Positions 7,343 to 16,128 are shown, numbered from the stretch's first letter. The stretch is DNA of 64,000 nucleotides from G963666935 sp963666935 (GCA_963666935.1 OY762936.1:1860001-1924000); one strand, 5' to 3'. Numbers and translations: made by a program. Notes: a model not told the origin generated them from the letters alone.

Positions 7343-8023
7343 TTAGTCTGGGCAGTGGAACGGACATCCTGGCGCATTGCCTTCATTGAATTGCGCGAGA
7401 GGCTCCTGTACGTCCGGGGCGCCTGCCATACCACCCGGAGGCGAGTTCGCAAGAAACGTATTTGCATTCTGGATCGCACCTGTAGCAAAGTCGCAGGTGG
7501 CGCCGCTTAGGACATTCAAGTTCGCGGCGAGTAGTTGCGCATACAGGATCTGATACTGCCCTGCAAAAGGAGGATCGCTGGGTGCCGGTGGTTCCGGCGT
7601 ATTTAGGCTTAGGACTGCATTCGCATTCGTTGTAGTTACAGGAAAGCTTAAGCCATCACCGTTAATTCCAAGCACGATTGATCCGCTCGCGCCTGTTATC
7701 AAATCATTTGTTTCTTCCGGATGGGTACGGAAATATCCAATTGTATGGGTACATGTTCCCGGTGCGCAACCGCCGGTATCCGGTCTTCCGCATATGATTC
7801 CAGCAGGAGTTGCCTCCGCTGCTGCGTGGAACGTCAGCGGAATTTGAACACAAATTCTCTGACTCACTAAAAACGAGCAGAAATCAACTTGGGTTCCGGG
7901 ACAGCCCCCGATAAACGGGTTTCCGTCACAAAAAGTCATTATTTCTCCTACCGTAACTTCCGGAGTGATTTTGACTTCCGCTTGTACGCATACATTTTCA
8001 TGTACCGTTGTTGGACAGGACAT
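7343..8023 (-). CDS. Cys-rich surface or spore-coat-like protein with a C-terminal GYxxTHP-type domain
   Basis: A 226-residue protein in two parts. Residues 1-80 match the N-terminal module of its downstream neighbour, with regularly placed Cys and a beta-rich look (VCVQAEVKITPEVTVGEI). From about residue 90 a second domain starts THTIGYFRTHPEE and continues with QILYAQLLAANLN and a run through NTFLANSP. This resembles the T(Q)GYWKxH-type domain seen in some extracellular bacterial proteins, a tentative match. The start at 8023 has AGAAGGTGA eight bases upstream; the longer frame to 8068 lacks one. No signal peptide, which fits a spore-coat or exosporium protein better than a Sec-exported one, but location is not shown. 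Confidence 0.65.
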   Translation of the reverse strand: MSCPTTVHENVCVQAEVKITPEVTVGEIMTFCDGNPFIGGCPGTQVDFCSFLVSQRICVQIPLTFHAAAEATPAGIICGRPDTGGCAPGTCTHTIGYFRTHPEETNDLITGASGSIVLGINGDGLSFPVTTTNANAVLSLNTPEPPAPSDPPFAGQYQILYAQLLAANLNVLSGATCDFATGAIQNANTFLANSPPGGMAGAPDVQEPLAQFNEGNAPGCPFHCPD

Positions 8024-8248
8024 TGAAGATTCACCTTCTTCTATTGTGTGATACAACATATTATTCACACAAAATATCTATGGTTCACTTTGTATGATGC
8101 GTTCTACGACTATTTTGCGTAAAAGAGCCTCTCTGGCGGCAGTATGCCAGGCCGTCCGGCGGCAGCGCTTCCGTGCCGGTCATCGGGATCCTTTGTTCTC
8201 TGAAAATGAGCGTAGAGGACGGCTAGCTACGTGGCCCGCCTTTTCTTG

Positions 8249-8277
8249 TTGTCTTTTAATCTCGCATGCAGTAAAAT
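8249..8277 (+). promoter_or_regulatory. Probable promoter of the TVP38-family gene
   Basis: TTGTCT and TAAAAT with a 17-bp spacer, 27 bp before the ATG. The rest of the 8024-8304 interval shows no gene that I can support. Confidence 0.55.
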
Positions 8278-8304
8278 AGGAAAGTATCACACACAGGAGC
8301 TACC

Positions 8305-9048
8305 ATGAAAGCCAATATTGTAAAAAAATATTTGGTGATCACCCTGCTACTGGGCCTGATCACCGTCGGCATCCTATTTGTGCTCAACTCCATCTTGCCC
8401 GGGTTTTGGGGTGTTTTGGAACGCGGAAGCCAATCGGAGATCCAGTCCTATATCCGCGGATTCGGCACCGCGCGCGGAGCGATGCTGGCATTTCTGTTGC
8501 AGTTTATGCAGATCATCAGCATCCTTTTCCCCGGGGTGCCCATTCAGCTTGCCACTGGGTTGGTATTTGGCACGTTCCATGGTTTCCTCATCTGCTATGC
8601 GGGTTATGTCTCAGCCAACGCCGTGGTGTTCCTGCTGGCTCGGAAGCTGGGAGACGGCATGAGCCTGCTCTTCCCCACCACAGGTCGAAAAACGGGTAAA
8701 CTTCGGTTCATCAGTGAATCGTCCTCCCCGGCATTTATGGTGGTGCTGGCTTCCCTAATCCCTATCATGCCCAACGGTCTCGTTCCCTACATCGCCTCTA
8801 AAACCAAAATCAGCTTCCTTCGGTATATGGTAGCGGTGGGCGTGGGCTGCATTCCCTGTCTTCTGGTTCTCAACGCCATGGGCAGCGAGCTTCTGGGCGG
8901 CGATTATCTCACGGTACTTCTCTATGCGACTGCCCTAACGGTGTTTATTTTTATCATTTACCGCTTCCATAAGCCCATTACGGGTCTGTATGCGTCCTGG
9001 CGGCAAGCCCATACCCGAAAAAATAATTCCGGAGGTTCTTCCCTATGA
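8305..9048 (+). CDS. TVP38/TMEM64 family (DedA-like, VTT domain) membrane protein
   Basis: A polytopic membrane protein of 247 residues with helices near 8-28, 58-80, 90-112, 142-165, 168-188 and 205-225. The central FPGVPIQLATGLVFG segment and the later IPIMPNGLVPYIAS match the re-entrant-loop motifs of the VTT domain, thought to support lipid scrambling or flipping. The ATG follows CAGGAGC. Its stop overlaps the start of the cyclophilin gene by four bases (ATGA), so the two form an operon. Exact substrate unknown. Confidence 0.85.
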   Translation: MKANIVKKYLVITLLLGLITVGILFVLNSILPGFWGVLERGSQSEIQSYIRGFGTARGAMLAFLLQFMQIISILFPGVPIQLATGLVFGTFHGFLICYAGYVSANAVVFLLARKLGDGMSLLFPTTGRKTGKLRFISESSSPAFMVVLASLIPIMPNGLVPYIASKTKISFLRYMVAVGVGCIPCLLVLNAMGSELLGGDYLTVLLYATALTVFIFIIYRFHKPITGLYASWRQAHTRKNNSGGSSL

Positions 9049-9614
9049 AAAAGTTCATTGCACTCACCTTCGCCCTGCTACTTCCTCTGTGTCTCGCGGG
9101 CTGTTCCCAGAAGGACACCACCCATCACGTGGAAATTGACATTGCTGATTACGGCACCATCGCCGTGGAACTGGACGCAAGCGCCGCGCCCATTACGGTA
9201 GACAACTTTCTCAAGCTGGCCAACGACGGTTTTTACGACGGTCTTACCTTTCACCGCATCATCAGCGGCTTTATGATTCAGGGCGGCGACCCCAACAGGG
9301 ACGGTACCGGCGGCTCGGATACAACCATCAAGGGCGAGTTTTCCAAAAACGGCGTGAAAAACCCCATTTCACATACCCGGGGCGCCATTTCCATGGCACG
9401 CAACATGATTGATATGGACAGCGCCAGCTCCCAGTTCTTTATCGTCCATGAGGACAGCACGTTTTTAGACGGCGAATATGCGGCCTTCGGCCACGTAACC
9501 TCGGGCATGGATATCGTGGATGCCATCTGCGCAAACACCCCAGTGATGGATTTGAACGGTACCGTGGCGCCCAGCGACCACCCCGTCATCACCGCCGTGC
9601 GCGTTATCGACTGA
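9045..9614 (+). CDS. Cyclophilin-type peptidyl-prolyl isomerase lipoprotein
   Basis: Isomerises Xaa-Pro bonds and probably assists folding of exported proteins outside the membrane. 189 residues: a signal peptide ending in the lipobox LAGC, with Cys19 as the lipidation site, then a cyclophilin domain with FHRIISGFMIQGGD, the GAISMAR loop and SSQFFIV, all active-site landmarks. GAGTGGSD appears in the form DGTGGSD. It overlaps the upstream VTT gene by four bases and is followed by a terminator. Confidence 0.93.
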   Translation: MKKFIALTFALLLPLCLAGCSQKDTTHHVEIDIADYGTIAVELDASAAPITVDNFLKLANDGFYDGLTFHRIISGFMIQGGDPNRDGTGGSDTTIKGEFSKNGVKNPISHTRGAISMARNMIDMDSASSQFFIVHEDSTFLDGEYAAFGHVTSGMDIVDAICANTPVMDLNGTVAPSDHPVITAVRVID

Positions 9615-9620
9615 CGCTGT

Positions 9621-9648
9621 AAAAAAAGGGCCGATTTCGGTCTTTTTT
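9621..9648 (+). terminator. Intrinsic terminator after the cyclophilin gene
   Basis: GGCCGA pairs with TCGGTC over a two-base inner loop, or slightly opened, flanked by seven A and six T; it may work in both directions. Confidence 0.75.
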
Positions 9649-9661
9649 GCATGGAAACCGG

Positions 9662-9715
9662 TTGACAACCGCTTATTTTTGTAATATTATGCATTTATAA
9701 TAAATATTTATGCAT
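9662..9715 (+). promoter_or_regulatory. argG promoter with a candidate arginine-repressor palindrome
   Basis: TTGACA (9662-9667) and TATTAT (9685-9690) with a 17-bp spacer. A 27-bp AT-rich inverted repeat with ATGCAT at both ends (9689-9715) covers the -10 box and start region. AT-rich palindromes of this size and place are typical of ArgR/AhrC boxes, but no exact box was proven. Confidence 0.65.
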
Positions 9716-9734
9716 CATTTAGGAGGTTCCGATC

Positions 9735-10964
9735 ATGGCAGATAAGAAAATCAAAAAAGTCGTCCTAGCATACTCCGGCGGGCTGGATACGTCCGTAATT
9801 ATCCCTTGGCTGAAGGAAAACTACGACAATTGTGAAGTGATCGCAATGGCTGCGGATGTAGGACAAAACGACGAATTGGAAGGTCTGGAGGAAAAGGCTA
9901 TAAAAACCGGGGCCTCCAAGTTATACATTGAGGACATGAAAGATGAATTGGTCACTGATTTCATCTTCCCCTGCCTCAAGGCAGGCGCTGTGTACGAGCG
10001 TGAGTATCTTTTGGGCACTTCCTTCGCCCGGCCCATCATCGCCAAACGGCTGGTGGAAATCGCTCTGAAAGAAGGCGCGGATGCCATCGTTCACGGCTGC
10101 ACCGGCAAGGGTAACGACCAAGTGCGCTTTGAACTGACCATCAAGGCCTTCGCGCCGGATATGAAGATCATCGCTCCTTGGCGCGAATGGGATATCAAGT
10201 CCCGGGAAGAAGAAATCGATTATGCAGAAGCGCACAAAGTACCTCTGAAAATCAATAGGGAAACCAACTACTCCAAAGATAAGAACCTGTGGCACCTTTC
10301 CCACGAGGGGCTGGATCTTGAAGATCCCATCAATCAGCCGCAATACGATAAAAAAGGCTTCTTGGAAATCAGCGTGTCTCCCCATCAGGCGCCGGATAAG
10401 CCCACCTATGTGACTATTTCCTTTGAAAAGGGCGTGCCTGTAGCCGTCGATGGCAAGAAGATGGCCCCTGTGGCGATCGTAGAGCTGCTCAACAAGCTGG
10501 GTGGCGAAAACGGCGTCGGTCTGGTAGATCTCGTGGAAAACCGGCTGGTGGGCATGAAGTCCCGCGGTGTGTATGAAACCCCCGGCGGCACCATTCTCTA
10601 CCGCGCCCATGACGTGCTGGAAACCCTCTGCCTGGATCGGGATACCCTGCATTACAAGCAGCTGGTGGCCCAGCAGTTCGCGGAGCTTGTGTACTACGGA
10701 AAGTGGTTCACCCCTCTGCGCGAAGCCCTGTCTGCTTTTGTGGATAAGACACAAGAAAATGTCACCGGCGATGTGAAGCTGGAGCTTTACAAGGGCAATA
10801 TGATCAACGCCGGCGTATCATCCCCCAACTCTCTCTACGATGAGGAGCTGGCCACCTTCAGTGCCGATAACGTGTACAATCAGAAGGACGCCGAAGGATT
10901 TATTAACCTGTTCGGCCTGTCTATGAAGATGAACGCGCTGCTCAAGCGGAAGAACAAAAAATAA
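9735..10964 (+). CDS. argG: Argininosuccinate synthase
   Basis: Condenses citrulline and aspartate with ATP to argininosuccinate, the penultimate step of arginine synthesis. 409 residues, the usual size. The PP-loop ATP site AYSGGLDTS is at residues 11-19, with HGCTGKGNDQVRFE and SPHQAPD further on. The ATG follows AGGAGG by eight bases. The gene heads an operon with argH and both fumarase subunits; an arginine-responsive operator is suspected at its promoter. Arginine made here also feeds the agmatine route served by agmatinase at 0.6-1.5 kb. Confidence 0.97.
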   Translation: MADKKIKKVVLAYSGGLDTSVIIPWLKENYDNCEVIAMAADVGQNDELEGLEEKAIKTGASKLYIEDMKDELVTDFIFPCLKAGAVYEREYLLGTSFARPIIAKRLVEIALKEGADAIVHGCTGKGNDQVRFELTIKAFAPDMKIIAPWREWDIKSREEEIDYAEAHKVPLKINRETNYSKDKNLWHLSHEGLDLEDPINQPQYDKKGFLEISVSPHQAPDKPTYVTISFEKGVPVAVDGKKMAPVAIVELLNKLGGENGVGLVDLVENRLVGMKSRGVYETPGGTILYRAHDVLETLCLDRDTLHYKQLVAQQFAELVYYGKWFTPLREALSAFVDKTQENVTGDVKLELYKGNMINAGVSSPNSLYDEELATFSADNVYNQKDAEGFINLFGLSMKMNALLKRKNKK

Positions 10965-10983
10965 ACACCGGGAGAATTTGACT

Positions 10984-12363
10984 ATGAATACCATGTGGGC
11001 AGGCCGGTTTCAAAAGGAGCTGGATGCTGAAGTCAATGATTTCAACTCCTCCATCCCCTTTGACTGGCGCATGTATAAGCAGGATATCATGGGCTCTTTG
11101 GCCCATGTATCCATGCTCGCCGCCCAAGGTATCCTGCAGGATTGTGAATGCAAGGCCATCTCTGATGGCCTTTGCTCAATTCTTGCGGACCTTGAAAGCG
11201 GCGCTCTTTCCATCGACTTCACCGCCGAAGATATCCATATGTTCGTGGAGGCAGAGCTAACCCGTCGCATCGGTGACGTAGGCAAAAAGTTGCATACCGC
11301 CCGCTCCCGCAACGATCAGGTGGCATTGGACCTTCGGCTGTATCTCAAGGATGAAATCGATGTCTTGACTGGCTTGATCCGGGAGCTGATTGGTGCGCTT
11401 TTGCAAAAGGCGGAGCAGTACGCCTCCTCCATCCTGCCGGGGTATACCCATATGCAGCGGGCCCAGCCCGTAACGCTGGGACATCACCTGATGGCCTATG
11501 CCGCCATGCTAGAAAGGGACCTTTCCCGCCTTGCGGATACGCAAACGCGCATGATGGGCCAGTGTCCCTTGGGCGCTTGCGCCCTTGCCGGCACCACCTA
11601 CCCCACCAACCGCGGTCTCACCGCCTCGGCGCTGGAATTCGATGCCCCCTGTGAAAACAGTCTGGACGGCGTTTCTGATCGGGATTTCGTCATCGAGCTC
11701 GCCTCCACCCTAGCTATTCTCATGATGCACCTTTCCCGCTTCTCCGAAGAGATCATCCTCTGGTGCAGCTGGGAATTCCGCTTTTTGGAGCTGGATGATG
11801 CCTATTCTACAGGGTCCAGTATCATGCCTCAAAAGAAAAATCCGGATATCGCAGAGCTTGTACGGGGCAAAACCGGCCGGGCCTATGGCAACCTCGTGGC
11901 CCTTTTAACGGTCATGAAGGGCATTCCTCTGGCCTACAACAAGGATATGCAGGAGGATAAGGAGGCCATCTTCGACAGCATAGATACCGCAAAGCAATGC
12001 TTATCTATTTTCACCCCCATGCTCATAACCGCCCGGGTTAATGAAGCGGCCATGAAGAAGGCCGCCTCCGCGGGCTTCATCAACGCCACAGATGCCGCGG
12101 ATTATCTGGTGGGCAAAGGTTTGCCCTTCCGTTCCGCCTATAAAGTCATTGGCACCCTTGTGGCCGCCTGCATCCAGCGGGGCAAAACTCTGGAAACCCT
12201 GTCCCTCTCCGCGTACAAAGAGTTTTCTCCTCTTTTTGAAGAAGACGTATACGAAGCCATCGACCTTGACAATTGCGTCAGTTTGCGCACTTCTTTTGGC
12301 GGTACCGCGCCCGTTTCCGTGCTGCGTCAGGTGAATCTCATGCGGGAAAGGCTAGAGCTGTGA
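10984..12363 (+). CDS. argH: Argininosuccinate lyase
   Basis: Splits argininosuccinate into arginine and fumarate. 459 residues with the fumarase/aspartase superfamily signature GSSIMPQKKNP near residue 280 and RSRNDQVALDLRL at the N-terminal catalytic region. The ATG at 10984 has GGGAG nine bases upstream; the TTG at 10978 is too close to that site. It begins 19 bp after argG and its stop overlaps the start of the fumarase alpha gene, so its product fumarate is handed to a co-expressed enzyme. Confidence 0.97.
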   Translation: MNTMWAGRFQKELDAEVNDFNSSIPFDWRMYKQDIMGSLAHVSMLAAQGILQDCECKAISDGLCSILADLESGALSIDFTAEDIHMFVEAELTRRIGDVGKKLHTARSRNDQVALDLRLYLKDEIDVLTGLIRELIGALLQKAEQYASSILPGYTHMQRAQPVTLGHHLMAYAAMLERDLSRLADTQTRMMGQCPLGACALAGTTYPTNRGLTASALEFDAPCENSLDGVSDRDFVIELASTLAILMMHLSRFSEEIILWCSWEFRFLELDDAYSTGSSIMPQKKNPDIAELVRGKTGRAYGNLVALLTVMKGIPLAYNKDMQEDKEAIFDSIDTAKQCLSIFTPMLITARVNEAAMKKAASAGFINATDAADYLVGKGLPFRSAYKVIGTLVAACIQRGKTLETLSLSAYKEFSPLFEEDVYEAIDLDNCVSLRTSFGGTAPVSVLRQVNLMRERLEL

Positions 12364-13202
12364 TGCGGGAATTAAACGCAATCGAGATTACGAAAGCCGT
12401 CAAAGAGCTTTGTCTTACAGCCTGCTGCGAGTTGCCGCAGGAAGTGGTATTCGCCCTTTCTGCAGGTGAGGCTCGAGAATCGGAAGGAAGCGCCGCCAAA
12501 TCCGTGCTTTCCCAGCTGCTTGAAAACCAATGTATGGCCCAGGAATCCATGCGCCCTATCTGTCAGGATACAGGCATGGCCGTGGTGTTTTTGGATATCG
12601 GTCAGGATCTGCATATCATAGGCGATGTGTACGCCGCCGTGGACGAAGGCGTCCGGGAAGCCTATGTGGGGAGTTATTTGCGCAAATCCGTGCTGTCTCC
12701 CGTCACCCGGATCAACACAAATGACAATACTCCCGCGGTAGTTCATATCCGCCTGACCCCCGGAGATAAGCTCCATATCGCTGTGGCTCCAAAGGGCTTT
12801 GGCAGTGAGAATATGAGCAAAGTGCATATGCTTCCCCCCGCGGCCGGGGTGGAGGGCATTTTAAACGCCATCGTGGATACCGTGAAGTCTGCGGGCGCCT
12901 GTGCCTGCCCGCCGGTGGTGGTGGGCGTGGGCATCGGCGGCACCATGGAGCAGGCGGCGCTTTTAGCCAAGCGTCAGCTGCTTCGGCCTCTGGGCCAGCC
13001 CACCGACGACCCGGAAGTCAAAGAAATCGAGGCGGAAGCCCTTCGGCGCATCAACCTTTTGGGCATCGGCCCCATGGGGCTGGGGGGAAAGACCACCGCG
13101 CTGGCGGTGCATGCCATGAGCACCCCCACCCATATCGCCGGGCTGCCGGTGGCGGTAAACATGCAGTGCCACGCCTGCCGCCACGGGGAAAGGACGCTGT
13201 GA
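12363..13202 (+). CDS. Class I fumarate hydratase, alpha subunit
   Basis: The Fe-S cluster subunit of the two-subunit fumarase (or L-tartrate dehydratase) family. 279 residues with ICQDTGMAVVF, the Cys-containing CACPPVVVGVGIGG stretch and CHACRHG near the C-terminus, which supply cluster ligands. The ATG overlaps the argH stop (TGATG). With argG-argH upstream, fumarate hydration to malate is the likely reaction, recycling the carbon released by ArgH; tartrate dehydratase is less likely. The beta subunit follows with a one-base overlap. Confidence 0.92.
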   Translation: MRELNAIEITKAVKELCLTACCELPQEVVFALSAGEARESEGSAAKSVLSQLLENQCMAQESMRPICQDTGMAVVFLDIGQDLHIIGDVYAAVDEGVREAYVGSYLRKSVLSPVTRINTNDNTPAVVHIRLTPGDKLHIAVAPKGFGSENMSKVHMLPPAAGVEGILNAIVDTVKSAGACACPPVVVGVGIGGTMEQAALLAKRQLLRPLGQPTDDPEVKEIEAEALRRINLLGIGPMGLGGKTTALAVHAMSTPTHIAGLPVAVNMQCHACRHGERTL

Positions 13203-13717
13203 TGAAAACGATTCAAATGCCCCTTTCGCAAAATGACATCTCCACCCTCCGGGCCGGGGATACAGTGCTCATCAGCGGTACGATTTATACCGCTCGTGAC
13301 GCCGCCCATAAGATTCTTTTCGATATGCTTTCCCGGGGCGAACCCTTACCCATCCCCGTTCCCTGCTGCATCTACTATGCAGGTCCCTGTCCGGCGGCTC
13401 CCGGTGAAGTCATCGGCCCCTGCGGCCCCACTACCTCCGCCCGGATGGACGCCTATACCCCCGCCCTACTTCAATACGGGGTCACCGCCATTATTGGCAA
13501 GGGCCCCCGGAGCGACGCGGTGCTTTCTGCCATCAAGGGCAAAGCCGTGTACTTTGCCGCCACCGGCGGCGCAGCTGTGCTGATCGCAGCCTCAGTGAAG
13601 ACATGCGAGCTGGTAGCTTTCCCTGAATTGGGGGCCGAGGCCATCTATAAGCTCACCGTGGTGGACTTCCCTGCTATCGTGGCTGTGGACGTCGAAGGGA
13701 ACAACCTTTATAAATAG
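13202..13717 (+). CDS. Class I fumarate hydratase, beta subunit
   Basis: Partner subunit of the preceding protein, 171 residues, with the substrate-binding GPTTSARMD motif and the GKG loop. It also carries ALIxA-like AAVLIAASVKTCE and ends in the family's DVEGNNLY tail. It overlaps the alpha gene by one base and closes the argGH-fumarase operon; a terminator follows within 25 bp. Confidence 0.92.
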   Translation: MKTIQMPLSQNDISTLRAGDTVLISGTIYTARDAAHKILFDMLSRGEPLPIPVPCCIYYAGPCPAAPGEVIGPCGPTTSARMDAYTPALLQYGVTAIIGKGPRSDAVLSAIKGKAVYFAATGGAAVLIAASVKTCELVAFPELGAEAIYKLTVVDFPAIVAVDVEGNNLYK

Positions 13718-13740
13718 TACAAAGACGAGCTTTGGCAGTG

Positions 13741-13764
13741 GATCGCAGCGATCTATTTTTTTCT
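13741..13764 (+). terminator. Intrinsic terminator after the argG operon
   Basis: Seven-base stem with a 3-base loop (TGGATCG, CAG, CGATCTA) followed by seven T. Confidence 0.75.
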
Positions 13765-13895
13765 ACCGCGCTTTCTTCATGGGGATACGCATAACGGCAA
13801 AAGGTCCGCATTTATAATAGCGTTTTATATCGGTGCACACCTAACCATGTCTTCCCTTGCGCATCCAGTCATGGTATGATCTACAGGAGGCAAAA

Positions 13896-14351
13896 ATGCT
13901 TGCAGAAGCGCTAAAGGAAGTTTTACGCGATGCTGGTGCCGCGCTCATCGGCTTTGGGGATATGACAGGCGTTGCAGAGTGTGACTATCCCCGAGGCGTG
14001 GCGGTTCCAGTACATATTTTAGGGGAGATTCTGGAAGGTCCCACCTGGGGTTACTACAATACATACAATGAACTCAGCGCCAAGCTAAATTACATCGTGA
14101 CCCAAGGGGCTCAGTACCTGCAGTCCCGGGGCTACGACGCCGTGGCCCAGAGCACAGACCGAATCCATTCGGACGCAGAGCGCCGCACGGGCATGGACCG
14201 CGACGCGATCTTCGATATGTGGACATGCCGAAAAGCAATGGCGGAGCGCATGGAATCCCGTCTTGGTATCAGCAGCACACTGTGCGGCATATGCTTTACG
14301 GTCTGCCCCCACACAAAAAAATACATTTCCAAGCACAAGGAGGAGGCATGA
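13896..14351 (+). CDS. Internally deleted epoxyqueuosine-reductase-like protein
   Basis: 151 residues that match only the two ends of QueG-like 4Fe-4S proteins. The N-terminal part runs from LIGFGDM through GPTWGYYNTYNEL to GYDAVAQSTD; the sequence then jumps at about residue 98 to TGMDRDAIFDMWTCRKA and the terminal CGICFTVCPHTKKY. The middle, which normally holds the GLGWIGK-type segment and the first Fe-S cluster, is missing, while the frame stays open. CAGGAGG precedes the ATG, and the stop overlaps the DUF3842 gene by four bases, so expression seems maintained. The remnant keeps only three Cys near the end plus one in WTC. Confidence 0.75.
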   Translation: MLAEALKEVLRDAGAALIGFGDMTGVAECDYPRGVAVPVHILGEILEGPTWGYYNTYNELSAKLNYIVTQGAQYLQSRGYDAVAQSTDRIHSDAERRTGMDRDAIFDMWTCRKAMAERMESRLGISSTLCGICFTVCPHTKKYISKHKEEA

Positions 14352-14761
14352 ACATTCTCGTCATCGACGGTCAGGGTGGCAAGCTGGGCGGCCAGCTTGT
14401 TAAGGCCATTGTCGAGCAGTATCCCGAAGTTACGCTCACCGCGGTCGGCACCAACAGCATCGCCACCGTAGCTATGATCAAAGCCGGAGCCCATGCGGCA
14501 GCCACTGGCGAAAACGCCGTATTGGTAGCCTGTAGGACGGCGGATATCATCATAGGTCCCATCGGCATCGTCATCGCGGATTCGCTCTTGGGCGAAGTCA
14601 CCCCAGCCATGGCCGCAGCCGTGGGCCAGGCAAAAGCCGTGCGCGTCCTGCTGCCCGTTAATCGGTGCGACAATATCGTGGCAGGCGTCCCAAACACATC
14701 CACAAGCGAACTGCTGGCAGATACAGTTAACAAACTTTCCTCTCTCTTAAAAAAGTGCTGA
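14348..14761 (+). CDS. DUF3842 family protein
   Basis: A 137-residue protein of a small conserved family without an established function. It has a Rossmann-like start, ILVIDGQGGKLG, and Gly/Ala-rich strands (GAHAAATGENA, IIGPIGIVIADSLLGE), suggesting a nucleotide or cofactor pocket. The ATG overlaps the stop of the QueG-like gene by four bases behind GGAGG. A terminator lies about 75 bp downstream. Function is unknown; coupling to the Fe-S protein is the only clue. Confidence 0.85.
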   Translation: MNILVIDGQGGKLGGQLVKAIVEQYPEVTLTAVGTNSIATVAMIKAGAHAAATGENAVLVACRTADIIIGPIGIVIADSLLGEVTPAMAAAVGQAKAVRVLLPVNRCDNIVAGVPNTSTSELLADTVNKLSSLLKKC

Positions 14762-14833
14762 CTGTTGGTTCGCAGGTTGCTTTGGGAGAAGATTTCTTCT
14801 ATCGGATCCGTTCTGTAAGCGTCGATTGATCAT

Positions 14834-14864
14834 AAAGATGGAGCAGCAAGCTCCATCTTTTTTA
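14834..14864 (+). terminator. Intrinsic terminator after the DUF3842 gene
   Basis: AAGATGGAGC pairs with GCTCCATCTT around a short loop, followed by a T run. Confidence 0.9.
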
Positions 14865-14884
14865 TATTGCACGCATTAGGGCTG

Positions 14885-14893
14885 TGATATAAT
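14885..14893 (+). promoter_or_regulatory. Extended -10 promoter of the XRE membrane regulator
   Basis: TGATATAAT is an extended -10 element (TGn plus TATAAT). No good -35 box is at 17 bp, as is common for this class. It is about 110 bp before the ATG. Confidence 0.5.
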
Positions 14894-15002
14894 GTAAAAT
14901 GCAACCGCCAGTTGCGGAATTTCCAAGCAAGATTGATGGAGTGCAACCAACGTGTCTGCTATGATTAACTTACGAAATTGATTGAGCAGGAGGAGCCCCA
15001 AA

Positions 15003-15971
15003 ATGATATTAGCCGATAAAATACTGGCATTGCACAAGAACACCGGATGGTCGCAGGAAGAGCTGGCCGAAAAGCTAAATGTGTCTAGGCAATCCATCTC
15101 CAAGTGGGAAAGTGCCGCCAGCATCCCCGATATCAATAAGATATTGGAGATGGCAAGGCTCTTTGAAGTAACCACAGACTACCTGTTAAAAGACGATATT
15201 AAGGAAGCTGTGTATTCCGACGTAGATGCGCCGGGCCACTTTCCCCGGATCTCTGTGCAGGAGGCCAACGAGTTTCTCGATAGCAGGGCGACCTATGGCA
15301 GGCGCATTGGTTTTGGCGCCATGCTTTGCATCCTCTCTCCGGTTCTTCTGATCCTGCTGGCGGGCATTGCCGCTCCAAACAACAGTCTTTCCATGGACGC
15401 GGCAAGCGGAATCGGCGTTGTGGCGCTGTTTCTGATGATCGCCGCCGGGGTCGCAATCTTTATTACCAACGGCATCGCGATGAAGCGCTTTGAATTCTTT
15501 GAAAAAGGTGAGTTCGAACTGGACTACGGCGTTGTGGGTATTGTGAAAGAAAAGCGCAAGGCCTTTGAAGGCCGTTTTACCCGGAATATCGTCATAGGCG
15601 TGATGCTCTGCATCCTGTGTGCAGTCCCTCTGATTGTGGCGGGCGTATCCGGCGCTTCGGAAACAGTGTACAGCGCGCTGGCCGGTCTGCTTCTGGCAAT
15701 CATTTCCTCTGCAGTTTATCTGTTTATCACCACCGGCATGGTAAAGGACGGGTTCAACCAGCTCCTGCTGGAAGGGGATTTTGATATCAAGGAAAAAGAG
15801 AATGCGCAAAGGAGCGAAAGGTTTGGCGGAATCTACTGGCCGGCGGTGGTGGCCGTTTATCTGGGCTGGAGCTTCCTTACAAACAATTGGCATATCACTT
15901 GGGTGATCTGGCCGGTGGCAGCTTTGGTTTTCGCGGCCATTTCCGCCGCGCTGAAAAAAAGTCCCTGGTAA
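15003..15971 (+). CDS. Membrane-anchored XRE-family transcriptional regulator
   Basis: 322 residues. Residues 1-65 are a Cro/C1-type helix-turn-helix (GWSQEELAEKLNVSRQSISKWE is the recognition region, shown here only to name the helices), followed by the usual TTDYLLKDD end. Four or more hydrophobic helices follow at about 100-122, 136-160, 195-218, 224-246 and 285-315, so the DNA-binding head is tethered to the membrane. AGGAGG precedes the ATG. Its targets and signal are unknown; a strong terminator follows. Confidence 0.88.
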   Translation: MILADKILALHKNTGWSQEELAEKLNVSRQSISKWESAASIPDINKILEMARLFEVTTDYLLKDDIKEAVYSDVDAPGHFPRISVQEANEFLDSRATYGRRIGFGAMLCILSPVLLILLAGIAAPNNSLSMDAASGIGVVALFLMIAAGVAIFITNGIAMKRFEFFEKGEFELDYGVVGIVKEKRKAFEGRFTRNIVIGVMLCILCAVPLIVAGVSGASETVYSALAGLLLAIISSAVYLFITTGMVKDGFNQLLLEGDFDIKEKENAQRSERFGGIYWPAVVAVYLGWSFLTNNWHITWVIWPVAALVFAAISAALKKSPW

Positions 15972-15984
15972 ATAGGCAACGCCG

Positions 15985-16015
15985 GGCGGCAGTGGGTTCC
16001 ACTGCCGTCTTTTTT
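15985..16015 (+). terminator. Intrinsic terminator after the XRE gene
   Basis: GGCGGCAGTGG pairs with CCACTGCCGTC (inner three-base loop), followed by six T. Confidence 0.9.
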
Positions 16016-16066
16016 ATGGGCCGCCTTGCGCGGGGCTTCCGCGCCGTCGGTGGAATCTCGTTCGGC

Positions 16067-16096
16067 AAAAAAGGGACGGCAAACCGTCCCATTTTT
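16067..16096 (-). terminator. Intrinsic terminator after dapB
   Basis: GGGACGG pairs with CCGTCCC around four bases. A run on the left gives the T run for the leftward dapA-dapB transcript; T bases on the right could also serve rightward readthrough. Confidence 0.88.
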
Positions 16097-16128
16097 AAAT
16101 CTTCTGCGGCAGGCAGTCCAAAGTCGCC

